Shown piece after piece: positions 25,315-37,411 of a DNA stretch of 64,000 bases. Both the position numbers and the translations under genes were made by a program. The DNA comes from Amaranthus tricolor (Eukaryota; Streptophyta; Magnoliopsida; Caryophyllales; Amaranthaceae). Within the stretch, counting starts at the first letter, position 1. The number at the start of each line of letters is the position of its first letter. Under the pieces are notes generated by a model, which saw only the letters and a program-made list of their open reading frames with translations, was not told the origin of the DNA and ran no database searches. The DNA is taken from positions 22,815,305-22,879,304 of the forward strand of contig NC_080055.1 in assembly GCF_026212465.1 (NCBI RefSeq), in the 5' to 3' direction.

Positions 25315-27997
25315 TGTTGTGTTGAGTTAATTATTTTGACTTGTATTGAATGAGTTGTGTGCGTGCTAGAGTAATCGGAAATTCATGTTGAATGGGTGAT
25401 AGCGGTTACTTTGGTATCTAGTTTGGTATGGCAAGGTAGTTAAGGGAACTTATTAGTTCTACTCACAACTTATATAGGTGCCCATTTTGTAAGAGGAAAG
25501 TAGAGCCTTAGTCGGGTGATTTTGTAACTTTTGATCGTGCAGTGACGCTTACAGGTACGTACACGTAGTAATAACCTTTATATGCAATTTTCTTTAAGAC
25601 ATTATTGTTTATTTTGATAGTATGCATTGTATCGAACTATGAAGTACTAGTGAGTACACTTTATATGAAGAGCTATCGACTATGAAATCTTTGCGCTTAT
25701 AATAGTTTAGAGAATGAGAGTGTTAATAGAAGGTGGGAACCACCCCCTTATTTATTTAAGAATTAGACTATGCCTTAATTGGAGTTAGAATGACTCCGTT
25801 ATAAGTGAATTTCATATTCTATTGAGTGGCTCAGTGGGTTTTGGCGCGCTGCTATCCCAGGGCGCTCATTAAAAGTTGAGAGTGGAAGTTATTCCCATCT
25901 GATAAGGTACTAGATTATGATTAGCTGGTGTGACTCAACTGGATTATGCCCGGTTGTTTTAGTAGTCCCCTAGGTGAGGTTCGACGGGACCATCGTAAGG
26001 GGGGTATGAGCATTCTTGGGTCATTGGGCGCCGGGTGGCCGATAACGCCCCTTGACCGAGGTGTTACCATGCGGGCCTTGCAAACCCCAATATGGTGGCC
26101 TCTTCACTGGTTTAGTACCCCAGTGTGTTAGTTTTTCTCGAAGGTAGGACCCGAGAGGGTCAGCTGGAAGGGGCATGAGCTCATACTTTGCCATGGGCGT
26201 CGGGTGGCCGATAACGCCCTTGGCTGTGTCACTATGCCAGGAAGTAGAGAAAAGATCCACTGATAGAAAACTATTCAGTGATTGAAAGTTTATTCTTTGA
26301 TCGAAAGTTATTTCATGATAGAAGGTTCATTCTTTGGTAGAAAGCTTACGCGTTGATAGAACGTTTACTCTTTGATAGAATATTCACTCATTGATAGAAC
26401 ATCTACTTATTTATAGTTTATGCTAGTGAGAAGTGTGCCTAAGTTAAGTTACCTCAAGGGTATTACAGACTATGATCACACTTACCTTAAGATAGACAAG
26501 CTCTATAAGGTCATGTGTTAGGTATTCTGTTAATGCCTTGGTCTAGTTAAACTATGCGTGTTTTGCAAGAGTTTATGTTTAAAAAGAGAAGCGTGAAGAC
26601 CTGCATTCTACCCAAGAGCACATGGTTCGGGTTGGAAAGCACGTAATGAAATTAAGAAGTATAAGTGGCCGATAAACGGTTACTATCTATGCTTGCGTTT
26701 TATGAAATCATCTTATGTTGTTTTATGATATAATGCTATCTAGTAGTTGTCCTTATTATAATTGATGCTAGTAACTGACGTGTACGTGTTTGTGTTTATG
26801 TTTGTTTGTTGATGACTTTCTATGATTGTCCTGCTATGACACATTGGCCTTTGGTCTAATGTCGAGCAGCAGGAGGATCATAGACAGGCGTAGCAGGTAC
26901 TGGAGCTTCTTTTGCATTGCATTGCATTTAGGGAGAGTGATGAGGGCGAAGCATAACCTGTGTCATACCGCTGTCTTTCGATTTTGTAGCTCTTGTTATC
27001 TTTTGTAAACTTTGGTTGTATATGTTTTGTTATGAGGCCTTGTGTCCTCCCTCGTATCTTTGTATTTCCATTGCGTAGTTTATAACTCTGTATGGTTTTA
27101 AGGAGTTAAGTCTTTTTAAAACGCAAACGTCGACACTGGAACCGCGATCCATGCTTGGCATGTTCATTTGAGAAGCCGGCGACGAATCATTCCGCCGTGA
27201 CATAGTTTTGATAGGTCGTTGGTGCCTTTACTTTATTAGCTTCTAAATAACTTTTATTTTTCTACAAAGGCGCACAATTTTAAGGCAGATGCTGCCGAAA
27301 TTTTCACTCACCTTTTTAAAGTTAATATTTAACGTTTATCTAAATTCTTTTCCTTTTCTTTTATGTAACACCCAAATTTCCTCCCGTCCTTTACGGTTTT
27401 GGTTTCGTTTAGGGGTCGAAAATTCTGGGGTGTTACAGAATAAATTTTGTGTTGACCGTAATTCATAGAATTTTATAACATTGAATTAATTTTTTGTACT
27501 TCATATAGATTGAATTTTTGTATAATAATACTTCCTACTATTGCTATTAATTAGCTCATTTGGAAAGAAATTGAATTTTTATAAATCACGTTTCTAAATA
27601 GAAAGAGATTTTTTTGTTATGATGGACTTAAGAAAAAGAGAAAGAGTTTTGCAATTCTTTGATCAATTCCTTGATCAATGTATATTTCTAAAAGGATCAA
27701 ATAGTAGAGACTACGAGTAGGGACGGTAATGGTATTAGATCTAATTCGAATCCGTACCCGTTTTCACGGGTCTGGATCTTAAAATATTGGACCCGTTGGA
27801 TCTGGGTCCACATGCATTCCACAGGTCCGAATCCAAATCTCTAAAGAATACCCCAATCTGGACCCGTGGATCCGAAGACCCGTTTTCATTTTAATTAATC
27901 CTAAAAATTAGTGTGCTAATATACCCAATTCCCAAAAGCCAAAGCCGTTATGTTGCAATGCTGTCCCAACCCTACTTTTTTACCTTAATTCCTTGCC

Positions 27998-27998
<1 letters not shown>

Positions 27999-28043
<45 letters not shown>
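27999..28043. repeat. (ATT)n microsatellite
   Basis: About fifteen trinucleotide units inside the hAT-like element. Confidence 0.9.
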
Positions 28044-28106
28044 GTTATTTTAATTCCCTTTTTCCCAATATTAAGTTGTGTATTTCCAAGACAATATTAA
28101 ATTATA

Positions 28107-28357
28107 CTCCCTCCGAACCAATTTAGTTGTCCTATTTCCTTATTTGGCAAAAGTCTTTTTAGTTGTCCCATTTCTATTTTTGTCAAAATTTTTTTACCTA
28201 CTTAGTTCACACAAGTAATTACGAATATACCCTCATATACCTTACTTACCCAACTACCCTTCACTACTTACCCTTTACTACTTACCCTTTTTAATGGACC
28301 CCACACCATCCTTAATAACCATGCCCAAGCAAATGGGACATCTAAATTGGTTCGGAG
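28107..28357 (+). mobile_element. Stowaway-type MITE nested in the hAT-like element
   Basis: Ends CTCCCTCCGAACCAATTTAG and CTAAATTGGTTCGGAG are inverted repeats, except that the right end lacks four bases. It is flanked by TA on both sides, as expected for Tc1/mariner-type Stowaway elements. Confidence 0.85.
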
Positions 28358-28794
28358 TATAATATTATTTTGGACCATCGATTGTGAAATTATATGTATT
28401 ATTATCATAAGTCATTAAATATAGCTTTATCGCAATCTCAAAACGATTCAAAATCACCAAAAATGAAAAAAATCAGCTAGACCCGTTTTGGATTTGAATC
28501 CGATAGTGGATTTGCAGTATCCACAGATCCAGGTATGGGTCTTAAAAATGTAGAACCGCAGATCCGGGTCTGGATTTGGGTCTTGCCCAAGAAAATGGAT
28601 CTGGATCCGAGTCCTCTTGGACCCAGTCCAGATCCAATCCTTTGCCATCCATGACTACGAGTAAGTAATCCTTCGATTCTCATTTAATATTTCCACTAAG
28701 AATATTCTATTTTAAGATGGAGAAAGTTATGCAAAATTTTTCCTTTGATATGTACTAGTTAAATTTATCCACGTAACATCTTGTTCGATCGATA

Positions 28795-29038
28795 CTCCCT
28801 CCTATTCACCCTAATAGTATCATTTGTCAATGCAATAATTATATTATTAATATCTTTTGTGTATAATTAAAAATTGTAAAAAGTTAATATTAATAATCTT
28901 TGCATTGAAACAAAATCAATTGAGAACTCACTTGATTATGTTGTAACTTATAAATTAAAAATAAAATAAAGGTTAAGAAAAATAAATAAATAGTGTTAAA
29001 AGTCAAATGAGACTATTAGAATAAATAGAAGGGAGAAG
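28795..29038 (+). mobile_element. Stowaway-type MITE just upstream of NUP43
   Basis: Left end CTCCCTCCTATTC and right end GAAGGGAGAAG are imperfect inverted repeats flanked by TA. Internal arms ACCCTAATAGTATCATTTG and AATGAGACTATTAGAATAAA match inversely. The element ends about 110 bp before the NUP43 start codon, so it lies in the promoter or 5' UTR. Confidence 0.8.
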
Positions 29039-29149
29039 TAAAAATTCAACATCTAAATTTTGTCCTTCTCCAACAACCTGCCTCGGCTTTTGGCCGGACC
29101 GTTTACAGAACTTTCTTAACGTTTCGCTAAAACCTCCAAAACCCTAACA

Positions 29150-32100
29150 ATGGCGTTTTTGCAATCTCAAAACCAACACCATCAGAACCTCCAAATTCAC
29201 CACATCCCACAATCCAAATACATAGATGCATTACGTTGGCTTCCTCCATTATCAGCCTTCGACAAATTCATCATTCTCTCCCTTTTCGATTCAAATTCAT
29301 CTTCATCCAACATTGAAATCCATTCTCTCGACTATAACAACTCTCCAATTCTTTCTCCTCTCTCTACTTCCTCTTCTTCTCTTTCTCGAACATCCTCTCT
29401 CAAAACCTCTCAATCCCTAATTGCTTTCTCCACTTTCTCAGGCTCACTTAACGTTATCTCTCCTTATTACTCTTCTTCCGGTGAGGTTTCTCTTAATTCG
29501 TCGTTTTCTTTGCAAGATAAAGGGTTTCACGTTGGACCCATTTCTTGTATTGATGTTTTGGACAGGGATTGTGTCAGTGTTGGGGAAGATGGGAGGGTCA
29601 ATTTGGTTAGTTTTGATGCTGGGAAGGCTGATTTTCGACGGGTTTTTGATGGGGATGGGCTTGTTTCGTATACTGCAGTGAAATGGGCGTCACCAACAGA
29701 GTTTGCTACTGGTGGTTTGGGGTGTAGTCTTCAATGGTGGGATCAGAGGAGGAAGCCAGGTGAACCTGCATTGCTATTTAAGGGCAAATGGTGAGCGAAA
29801 TTAATCCATGCTTTCCAATTTAGACGTTTGGATCTTGCTTTTCAAAATTTTTTTTGCATTATTTTAGACTTTAGTTAGTATTATTGGTATTTTGATACCT
29901 ATGGATTAAGGTGTTCTCCAGTAGTGATACGTGCTGAACCTATTAATGTTGAACTTGTTAGAATTGAACCTTTTAATCCTTAGCGGAATTGAACCTATAG
30001 TAGTGACTATGTATGAGAAGTACTGTATTGAACCTAGTAGTTCTGAATTGAACTTATGTATATTTATGTTGAAGTGAATAAGCCCTTTATTTCGCATTGT
30101 GCGTGCTCCTTCGAGGATAAGGATATAGTGTTATTTCACTGACACTGTGTTTGGACTTTGGATAGCTTATTAGGAGGGAAAGAGAACATAGGGGGAGGGG
30201 AGGGGAAAAAAATTACTAGATTCTCCATTGGGTAACAATGCATTTGAGGGGAGGGGAAAAAGAGTGATCCTTGCAAACTTATAGAAATGATGTTTCTGGG
30301 CACTGGGCAGGCATATGCTTGAGAGTGAGGATGAAATTTTTGTGTGAGAACTTCATAAAAGTGGCCTAACGACATAAAATTTCAAGTTTTCATCCTTATT
30401 TCTTTTTGGATAATACTATGTCTTCATGCCAAATGTCTTAGAATCAGTTTTGAAATTTGCCTTTTCTTCCAAATTCACACTCTTGGAAGGATTTTTATCT
30501 TTAAAGGAGTTTAAAGAAGTCCCTCCATTTTCCTTCTTCCTAATTGGCGTATTATGTCACTCCTACTTTGTTATCTAAATGTGGAAGCTGTATGCGATTT
30601 AATTAAGGCTACTTATGAAATAGTTAAGATATGGTTTGTCATCAAGTTTTACAGGAAAGTTTGTGTGAATAGGAATGCACTTGTTCAGGAATAATGGACA
30701 AGTTTAAGCCATTATTGTTATGAAATTTTGTTGGTGCTTGACTTATCTAGTTTCAAGACTTCTTGTTGTTGAATCAAGAGGGAATTTTAGAATAATTTAG
30801 TGCTTTGGAAAGATCCATTTGAAGGTGACTAAATCACAGTATGTTTAGTGTGCTTGAAAATGGTCAATACTAAGGATTTTACTTTTTTTTTATAAAAATG
30901 GTGATGCTTTAGGAAATGCAAATCTGGAAGATTTAATAATTTTGCATGCACATCATCTGTAAGCATACACCGACGATTGTTTGGGTGAGTTGACGAGTTA
31001 TCTAGGTAGAAGCAGCGTGTTCTGTTAAAAATAAGTACTACTCCCTCTTGCCCCACGGGCATTTGGTGGGGAAACCGAAAAAAAGGAGACAAAAAATATT
31101 GTGGGGTTGTGGGAGAAATGTGTGAATGAGATAAAAAAAGTAAGTTAAATGTGTGGATGAGAATTAAAGAAAGAATTTGAGTGATGGCCAAAAAATAGAA
31201 ATGAGGCAAATTTAGTGGGATGGACTAAAGAGAAAAGTGGGGTAGATTTCGTGGGACGAAGGGAGTATTGGTTACTTGGGATCAGATGTCCCAGTAGATG
31301 AGACGGGGATTGAGTCAAGGCTCATATCACTTCTTGTTAACTACTAATGGTATGATAAATTTAAAAGCTTGCTACCTTTAGTGGTAATTGGCACATAATT
31401 TATGTGATGATTACGGTGTCAATTGTGCATGCTCATGTCTTCCAAATCTTGGTTTATATTGGAGCCGATGAAGTGGAAATACAGTGGGTATTAATTTGTT
31501 TTTGTGATGAACAAAGAGAATAAAACTCATTTCATTAATAGTTAACTATATGGATCTTGGAAAGCTTTTTCTGACATTTTATAACATTTTAGGTCTCAGA
31601 AAACTGCTGCTGGAGTTGTGCATTCGATTGATATCCATCCTTCGAGGAAGCACACCTGTATGGTAAGTTGGTCTTTCTAATGTTGCTGGCATGCAAAATC
31701 TTCTGGTTGCCATCACCTGCACTTACTATAACCCATTATACGCGACCATACCATCATGCTGACATCCTATGACTTGTATTGGGATGTTTTCTATTTTAAG
31801 TCTGAATGGAGACTCAGGAGACGGTAACATTTATGCAACCTTGTCCTTGTTTTATTCTGTTAACAATCTTATTAGTATCTGGCTCAGTTAGACCTTGAAA
31901 AGCATAGACAACAAAATACTTCTACATAAGAAAAATAACCTTTGAGCTCTTAGCCTCTTACAAATTTGGAAAGTGTGCATATATTTAAGAACATTACAGG
32001 CAGTTTGGTATAGGTTATTTGTGATAAATTTTATTGTAATAATGTAAGGAATGGTTGGTCATTGACATGGACATGTTTTTACAAAATAACTCAATTTTAT

Positions 32101-33943
32101 AGTAACAATCATTTTGTTACCATGCAGAAGTACCAAACAGTAATCTCTGATATGGTATTTTTGTATTAAGGCTATTGTTAATGAAAGTTTAATCCATTTT
32201 TGAACATCTGGCTTCCTCAAATAGTAGCCTGTTGGTAGTATATAACAAAGTATTTTAACACCTTTTAGATTTATTTAAATACTCTTGATTTTTTCAACGA
32301 GTTACCTTTGTAGTAGAATTTTCATCTTTGACAACAAACCATGTAAATGTACATTGTTTGTGGTTAAAGTTTTTTCAAAACAGACCCAATGACCCAAAAT
32401 TTACACGACCTTTTAACCGAATCCGATTTGATTTCAACTTTGAAAATGATTTACAATTATGCAAAAAAAATATGGACACAAAACCTGATTTCAAACCGAC
32501 CTGAAACACCTAACCTGAAATCAACCAAATGACCCGAGTGAACACCTCTAATTGTGGTTGTTGCCGCTTGCCTCCTTCAAGTGGAGAAGCTGTACAACTT
32601 TATTCTACTTCTGTACCTTTTCTTTGAAGCTTTTACCCCAATATCCAGCTGCTTGTTGCGAATCTAGCTGTCATTTAGTAAATATCGAAACCTTTATTTG
32701 TCAATCTTGCCCTTCAATTTGTCAATTCACTTCTAAAGTTCTGAGTTCTAACTTCTGACTAATAGATTGTTTATAGCATTGCAATATTGAATTTTGTGGT
32801 AAAGCTACATTGATCTCTTGTAACAATGTTCAAAGGCAGGAGGGTCCTCCGGTACTGTATTTGCTTGGGACCTCAGGTGGCCACAACAGCCAATTATTCT
32901 CTCTGGAGTCGGGATTGGTGAGAGACCGTCTCAACCAATTTCCGAAAGTGAAGTATGGGAGGTGCAGTTTGACTGTCACTTACAATCATCAAATATAACC
33001 AGTATGTCCTCGTCGATGTTACCTGTAATGATGTGCTCTGAAGAAGGCATTCTCACTGTCTTTGAGCCAGGTACATGAACATTGCAATTGAAGTATTTTG
33101 CAAATTTTTCTTCTTGTAGTTTACTTGTGCAATTCACATTTTCACTTTCATGCTGTGAGATAATTGTTGCACTTTGCCAATGTCGGTTTCCTTGATAGTG
33201 TGAGGAGAAACTGTTATAACGTAAACTGAGATCTGTTTTTCTGGCTGCATGTGTTATAGGCGCGGAACCTATTGAACTCTTGGAAGAACCATGTGCCATC
33301 AACGCCTTTGACATTGACAAACAGAACTACTCTGTAAGCAAGATCTGCTAGTGATTGTATGAATATAACTTCCTCCATCCCATGTTACTCTCAGAGCTCT
33401 ATAAAATTGACCTGATTAGCCAGAACCAAGTATTACCCGAATCGACCTGAAATAATCCGCATATATAATCAAATTAGATTGTCAATATATTTACATGCAC
33501 ACAAGACACAAAATTAACCTGACCCAAAATAACCCGCATGTAAAAATCAAATACATTGTCAAGATATTTACATACACCCAAGAAGCGAAATTAACCCGAT
33601 CCGAGATATCATACCCGAAACTTGTCACCTCTAGTTAACTATACATATTTTCTCGTGCGGATGACTCATCATAATCTACATCCCCTTTTAAACTTTTCAC
33701 CTGAAAGCTGGACTCTAGACGAGTCTATGCAGCAATACACCTACTTTACCATTTTTAATCTGCAAGCTCTGCAAATTCCCAACAAACAGCAAGATTGATA
33801 TGGGATGGAAGGAAAAGGTTTATATATTGAAAGTACTTAAAACGGCTATTTTAAGTAATTTAGTCTAACGATCTTTACGTTACCTGTAGGATATTATATG
33901 CAGTTTGGAATGGGAATCACTTGCTATACTCTCAAGGTCATAA
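29150..33943 (+). CDS. NUP43: Nucleoporin NUP43, WD40 protein of the Y complex
   Basis: NUP43 is a WD40 beta-propeller subunit of the NUP107-160 (Y-shaped) scaffold of the nuclear pore. Exons: 29150-29790, 31593-31662, 32836-33070, 33260-33333 and 33890-33943 (TAA 33941-33943). All have GT-AG borders and consistent phase, giving 357 residues, close to the plant family size. The start context AACAATGGCG is good and the ATG opens the only long frame. WD-type blocks include HVGPISCIDV, SVGEDGRVNLV, QWWDQRRKPGEPA and TVFAWDLRWPQQP; the protein ends DIICSLEWESLAILSRS. For exon 3 only the acceptor at 32834-32835 keeps frame; the nearby AG four bases downstream would not. The gene appears intact. 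The ASG1-like gene follows about 4.9 kb downstream on the same strand. Confidence 0.92.
31041..31265 (+). mobile_element. Stowaway-type MITE in NUP43 intron 1
   Basis: Starts CTCCCTCTTGCCCCACGGGC and ends GTGGGACGAAGGGAG, inverted and flanked by TA. It lies in the intron 29791-31592. Confidence 0.85.
32396..32550 (+). repeat. Dispersed non-coding repeat ending CACCTCTA, copy 1
   Basis: One of four related units of roughly 150-240 bp (others at 33399-33640, 37925-38092 and 59803-59996). They share AGACCCA-like starts, GAAATAA.CCGCAT or equivalent middles and a (C)ACCTCTA end. Probably a hAT-type MITE. This copy is in NUP43 intron 2. Confidence 0.5.
33399..33640 (+). repeat. Dispersed repeat ending CACCTCTA, copy 2 (internally duplicated)
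   Basis: Located in the last NUP43 intron. The central part (AATAACCCGCATGTAAAAATC and its neighbour) occurs twice in tandem, so this copy is longer than the others. Confidence 0.5.
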
Positions 33944-35162
33944 TTTATGGAAGAAGCCTATAAAGCACCATGGCCACTATGCTTGAAATGTTGTTACACA
34001 TACATGTTTGTGGATTCAAGTATCTGCGTGATTCGTAATTCAAATTTTTGTATTATACGAGCTAGGCTCGTGTTTACTGCTTCTGTTGTCTGTATAGTTG
34101 ATTACAAGTTCGCTTAGAATAGGGAATGTTGAGAAGCATTGATTCGTCTAGCTTTCAAGATTCGTCTATGTGCCCATATGAGTAGCGGAGGAGTGATCGC
34201 CTTATAAATAGGCGGTCTAATACTATGGATAAGTATACTTGGTAGAAAAAAATCGTCCTCCAACATTGTCTAGGTTTCCTATTTTTTCATCCTTTCCTTG
34301 TGTGTTGTGAGAGTTGGGACATGGTTGGCTACTTGGTTTGCCTAATATCCTTCTTTTGATATCCTCCCAACTTTTTTGTGTGGTTGATATAGCTTGTAGA
34401 GTATACGTTAACTTAGTTTTTTTTGGTTTACAACTCAGTTCCTTGATCTTTCACATGATAAATGAACCTTGTACTTGGAAAATGTTTGCTCAAAGTCCCC
34501 ACAAGGCTCAAAATGACATTAATAATAGAATTCGCACAATTTAACATGGTTCATTAACAATGTGTTAGCTACATCTATCGGAACACGGGAATAGATATTA
34601 TTAATATGAGGGAGAAAAACAAATACACAATAATGAGGATTGATGGGTTATAAATAATACCGAGAAATAATGGAAGTTCCTAATGACCTTGCCTCCAAAC
34701 AACTGTAAAGCAAGAATAAGAAGATTTAGCTCTTCTTATCACACCTACTACTATAAATGTTAGTTCATTATTCCTCATTATGTTCTTATTTTTATGGATA
34801 TTGAATAGTTGGAAATATTTTACATGTGAGGAAGATTTTGTATAATTAAAATAATAGGTTGTGGACTTGCATATAATACTCGTGGGTAATCCTCCTAATA
34901 CCATATGATTTTGGGAAAGAGTAAACTTCATCAAATGTGTATACAAGTCAACGGTCATTACTTGTGGGTTCGTGGGCTCGAACCCATTGGTGCCCCGTAA
35001 ATGTGTCCATACAAGTGGGCCCATGATATGATTATGTGATGAATTGTTACGGCGTACTAATTATCTCACTAAAATCTCAATCTTGAATCTTGATTTTCGT
35101 TTACTGAATTGGTGGAAGCAGTTATTTATTTCAATCCATAAGTTCACAGTAAAAATAGTAAA
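33944..35162. other. Intergenic region downstream of NUP43
   Basis: The first 200 bp or so should be the NUP43 3' UTR. The rest holds no gene that I can recognise. Confidence 0.45.
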
Positions 35163-35171
35163 ATTGAGTTT

Positions 35172-36028
35172 ACACAAAAACTTGGACAAGACGGTCTGAT
35201 TATGAGACAGTCAATTTGGGCCGACCCAATTCGCACGTGTAACCTCACACGTTTTTTCTCGTTTTTTCCATTTTCTGGACATTTATCAATTTTGACCTTA
35301 AAGATATCAATTTCAACGTAAAGTAAAACTTAATTAGATCAATTAAAATAAAAAATTTCAATTTGGACCTGTAAGTGATCAATTTTGACGTTAAACTGAT
35401 CAATTTCTACCTAAATATGGTTATATTTTCACAATTTCAGAACGAAGTTTAATAAAATGGTATTATTCTATCATTCTATAGATGAATATCAAACAACAAA
35501 TAAATGGTAAATAAAACTATCAATAGTAGTGTTAAAACATTGCACAATACAAGTACTCTTATTCAATGCATACATGATGGTTTTAATGGAACATAAGAGT
35601 ACATGTACTCTTTAATCATCGATCAATAATAGTGATATTGTTCTTTCCTCAACAATTTCTGTTCATAATGGACTTGGAAATACAGTTGTAGGTGTAATGT
35701 TTGCTTACCCTGGATGTGAAGATGGATGAAGTTTTGATTTCGAATTGTATTTGCCAATTGATTCAATGAATGCTTTTAGAAATGATCAAGAGTTCAAGTC
35801 TTCTTTGTTATAAAAAATTTCAATTTTGATCTATGAATAATCAATTCAGACCTTAAAGTGATTAATTATGATCAGTTATAACTTATAAAAAAATTCAATT
35901 TAATTTTAACCTTAAATGTATCAATTGCACCTTAAATTTATCAAGTATTGAGCACATATTGAAAAAATTACAATTGGGCTGATTGGGCTATCCATCTCAT
36001 ATTGAGACGGTCTCATCCAAGACCAGCT
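35172..36028 (+). mobile_element. Mutator-like non-autonomous element
   Basis: Flanked by a perfect 9-bp direct repeat ATTGAGTTT (35163-35171 and 36029-36037); 9 bp is typical of Mutator-like transposition. The ends are imperfect inverted repeats of about 35 bp, with CTTGGACAAGACGGTCT on the left and AGACGGTCTCATCCAAGA on the right. The interior is AT-rich with repeated TCAATTTTGACCTTAAA-like units and no transposase. Confidence 0.75.
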
Positions 36029-36106
36029 ATTGAGTTTGATGTATAAATTGGTTTAATTGGGTTCTAAATCCATACCATTTCTTCTCCTTGATTGCATAGG
36101 TTCAGT

Positions 36107-36240
36107 GTCACATAATTTGCAAATCTTCTCACGAATTGCGAATCGAAAAAAGCGAATTACAGTTAATTTTAGACAATTCTTTAAAAATTTTATGTAAATC
36201 ATAAATTTAAAAAGTAAATTAACTAGCAAATTGTGTCAAA
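36107..36240 (+). repeat. Short palindromic-ended MITE-like repeat, copy 2
   Basis: Same family as 1587-1716, with GCGAATTGCGAATCG-type core motifs but more diverged. Confidence 0.55.
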
Positions 36241-36589
36241 CTGCACAGGTTCAAGTCCATAGGAGATGGGAGTGACACTACGACGTACCTCAAAGTAAAC
36301 AGGAAGGTATATGGAAGTGTCATTTTCCATGTATGTAGTACATGATTAGGGACATTTACTGTTGTTAAGTTTAATTATTTGCATTCAAGAGATTGTATTC
36401 TATAACTGAATGATAATTACTAAGGCATATCCTTGTGGATTGTGGCATATTGCAACTTGCTAGAGGATAATGCTTCTACTGTAAGTTGTAACCAAATGAA
36501 TCTATGTACACCAACAGACAACACTAGTTGTTTTGGTAATTCAAAATCATGTGCAAAATAAAAATTACATTTTTTTTACAGAAATAATT

Positions 36590-37210
36590 TGTTATTGGAG
36601 TTTTAGTGTGACTTTAAGTGCACCAATGGAGTTTGATGAGTTCAATGGTGTGTAGATGTGTGTATGTGTGTGTATGATGATGAGGGAGGTGTTTGATGAG
36701 CTGCTCGACCAAAACCAGTTGTTGTTCATCGAATCAAGTAGCTCGACCAAGTCAGTAGCCTTCTGAACCCTTGCTCGACCAAAGATCAAGCTCGCTCGAC
36801 CACCCCCTGTTCCGCTCGATAACTGTTCCGAGCGAGAGGCTGTCAGGTCACTGTTTCATTCGCGATAAGTTTTGCGGCTAATCGTTAGGGCTGGGCTCTT
36901 TCCTTATTTACTCCCATATGTACACATGTATAAATAGAAGTCCCTACACTCATTCCCATGAAGATTCTAACCCTAAGCCAAACACAAACCCTTTCTCTTT
37001 CTCTATTCTTCTTCTCCAAGTGTAATTTTCCATTGTATGAGTTCTTGAGAACTCCATTGATTATTCACATAATACAAGCAAGCAAACCACCACCGAGGAC
37101 GTAGCCCACATTAAGTGAACCTCGTAAATCTTGTGTCTTTGTTTATTGCATTGTTTCTTATTGCTTTTCATTACTAGTTTATTGAAGTGTTTGTTTCATT
37201 GTATAGAACA
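36590..37210 (+). mobile_element. Probable solo LTR or LTR fragment
   Basis: It carries repeated CTCGACCAA motifs, a TATA-like TGTATAAATAG near 36930 followed by a CT-rich leader, and ends near TATAGAACA. This resembles a copia-type LTR. I found no convincing target duplication, so the borders are approximate. Confidence 0.45.
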
Positions 37211-37383
37211 CCCCTACTACAGTTTTTGAATGTTGTTAGGGATAAAGTTTGAACCTTTAGACCCTCATGTGCTTAGTTTCTCAATGGCAATGTATGTACT
37301 TGTAACTTTTACATACCTTTGAAAATTGAGTAGTATTACAATTGGAGAGTAAGTTTCATTTTTCTATGTGATATCTTGGATTA

Positions 37384-37411
37384 GTTTATTTATTTATTTA
37401 TTTATTTATTT
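37384..37411. repeat. (TTTA)n microsatellite
   Basis: About seven tetranucleotide units. Confidence 0.85.

Larger units (their letters stand above)
23579..27437 (+). mobile_element. Large solo LTR, probably Ty3/gypsy
   Basis: It starts TGTAACACCC and ends GGGTGTTACA, flanked by a perfect 5-bp target duplication GAATA (23574-23578 and 27438-27442). There are no direct terminal repeats and no gag/pol, so it is best read as a single long LTR left by recombination. A TATA-like ATAATATAAAAGG near 23870 and a pyrimidine-rich leader after it fit LTR transcription in the plus direction. Three tandem 30-bp units lie at about 24010-24100. A second set of about 23-bp repeats built on TGATAGAA lies at about 26265-26405. 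It is interrupted by the Cassandra LTR at 25044-25314. LTRs this long with these ends suggest a Tekay/Del-like or Ogre-like element, but the lineage is an inference. Confidence 0.7.
27718..28653 (+). mobile_element. Non-autonomous hAT-like element with nested insertions
   Basis: Bounded by a perfect 8-bp target duplication ACTACGAG (27710-27717 and 28654-28661). The ends, TAGGGACGGTAATGG and TTTGCCATCCATG, are imperfect inverted repeats. Subterminal parts contain many GGATCTGG and GACCC motifs in inverted arrangement. It has been enlarged by an (ATT)n tract (about 27999-28043) and by a Stowaway element (28107-28357). Confidence 0.8.

Noticed and set aside
25946..26260. Two frames of 61 and 79 codons on opposite strands
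   Set aside because: They lie inside the solo LTR and are produced by a duplicated GC-rich segment.
28454..28683. Two overlapping minus-strand frames of about 65 codons
   Set aside because: They are translations of the repetitive hAT-like end rich in GGATCTGG motifs.
30136..31209. Minus-strand frames of 79 and 126 codons in NUP43 intron 1
   Set aside because: They lack domains, and one spans the Stowaway element.
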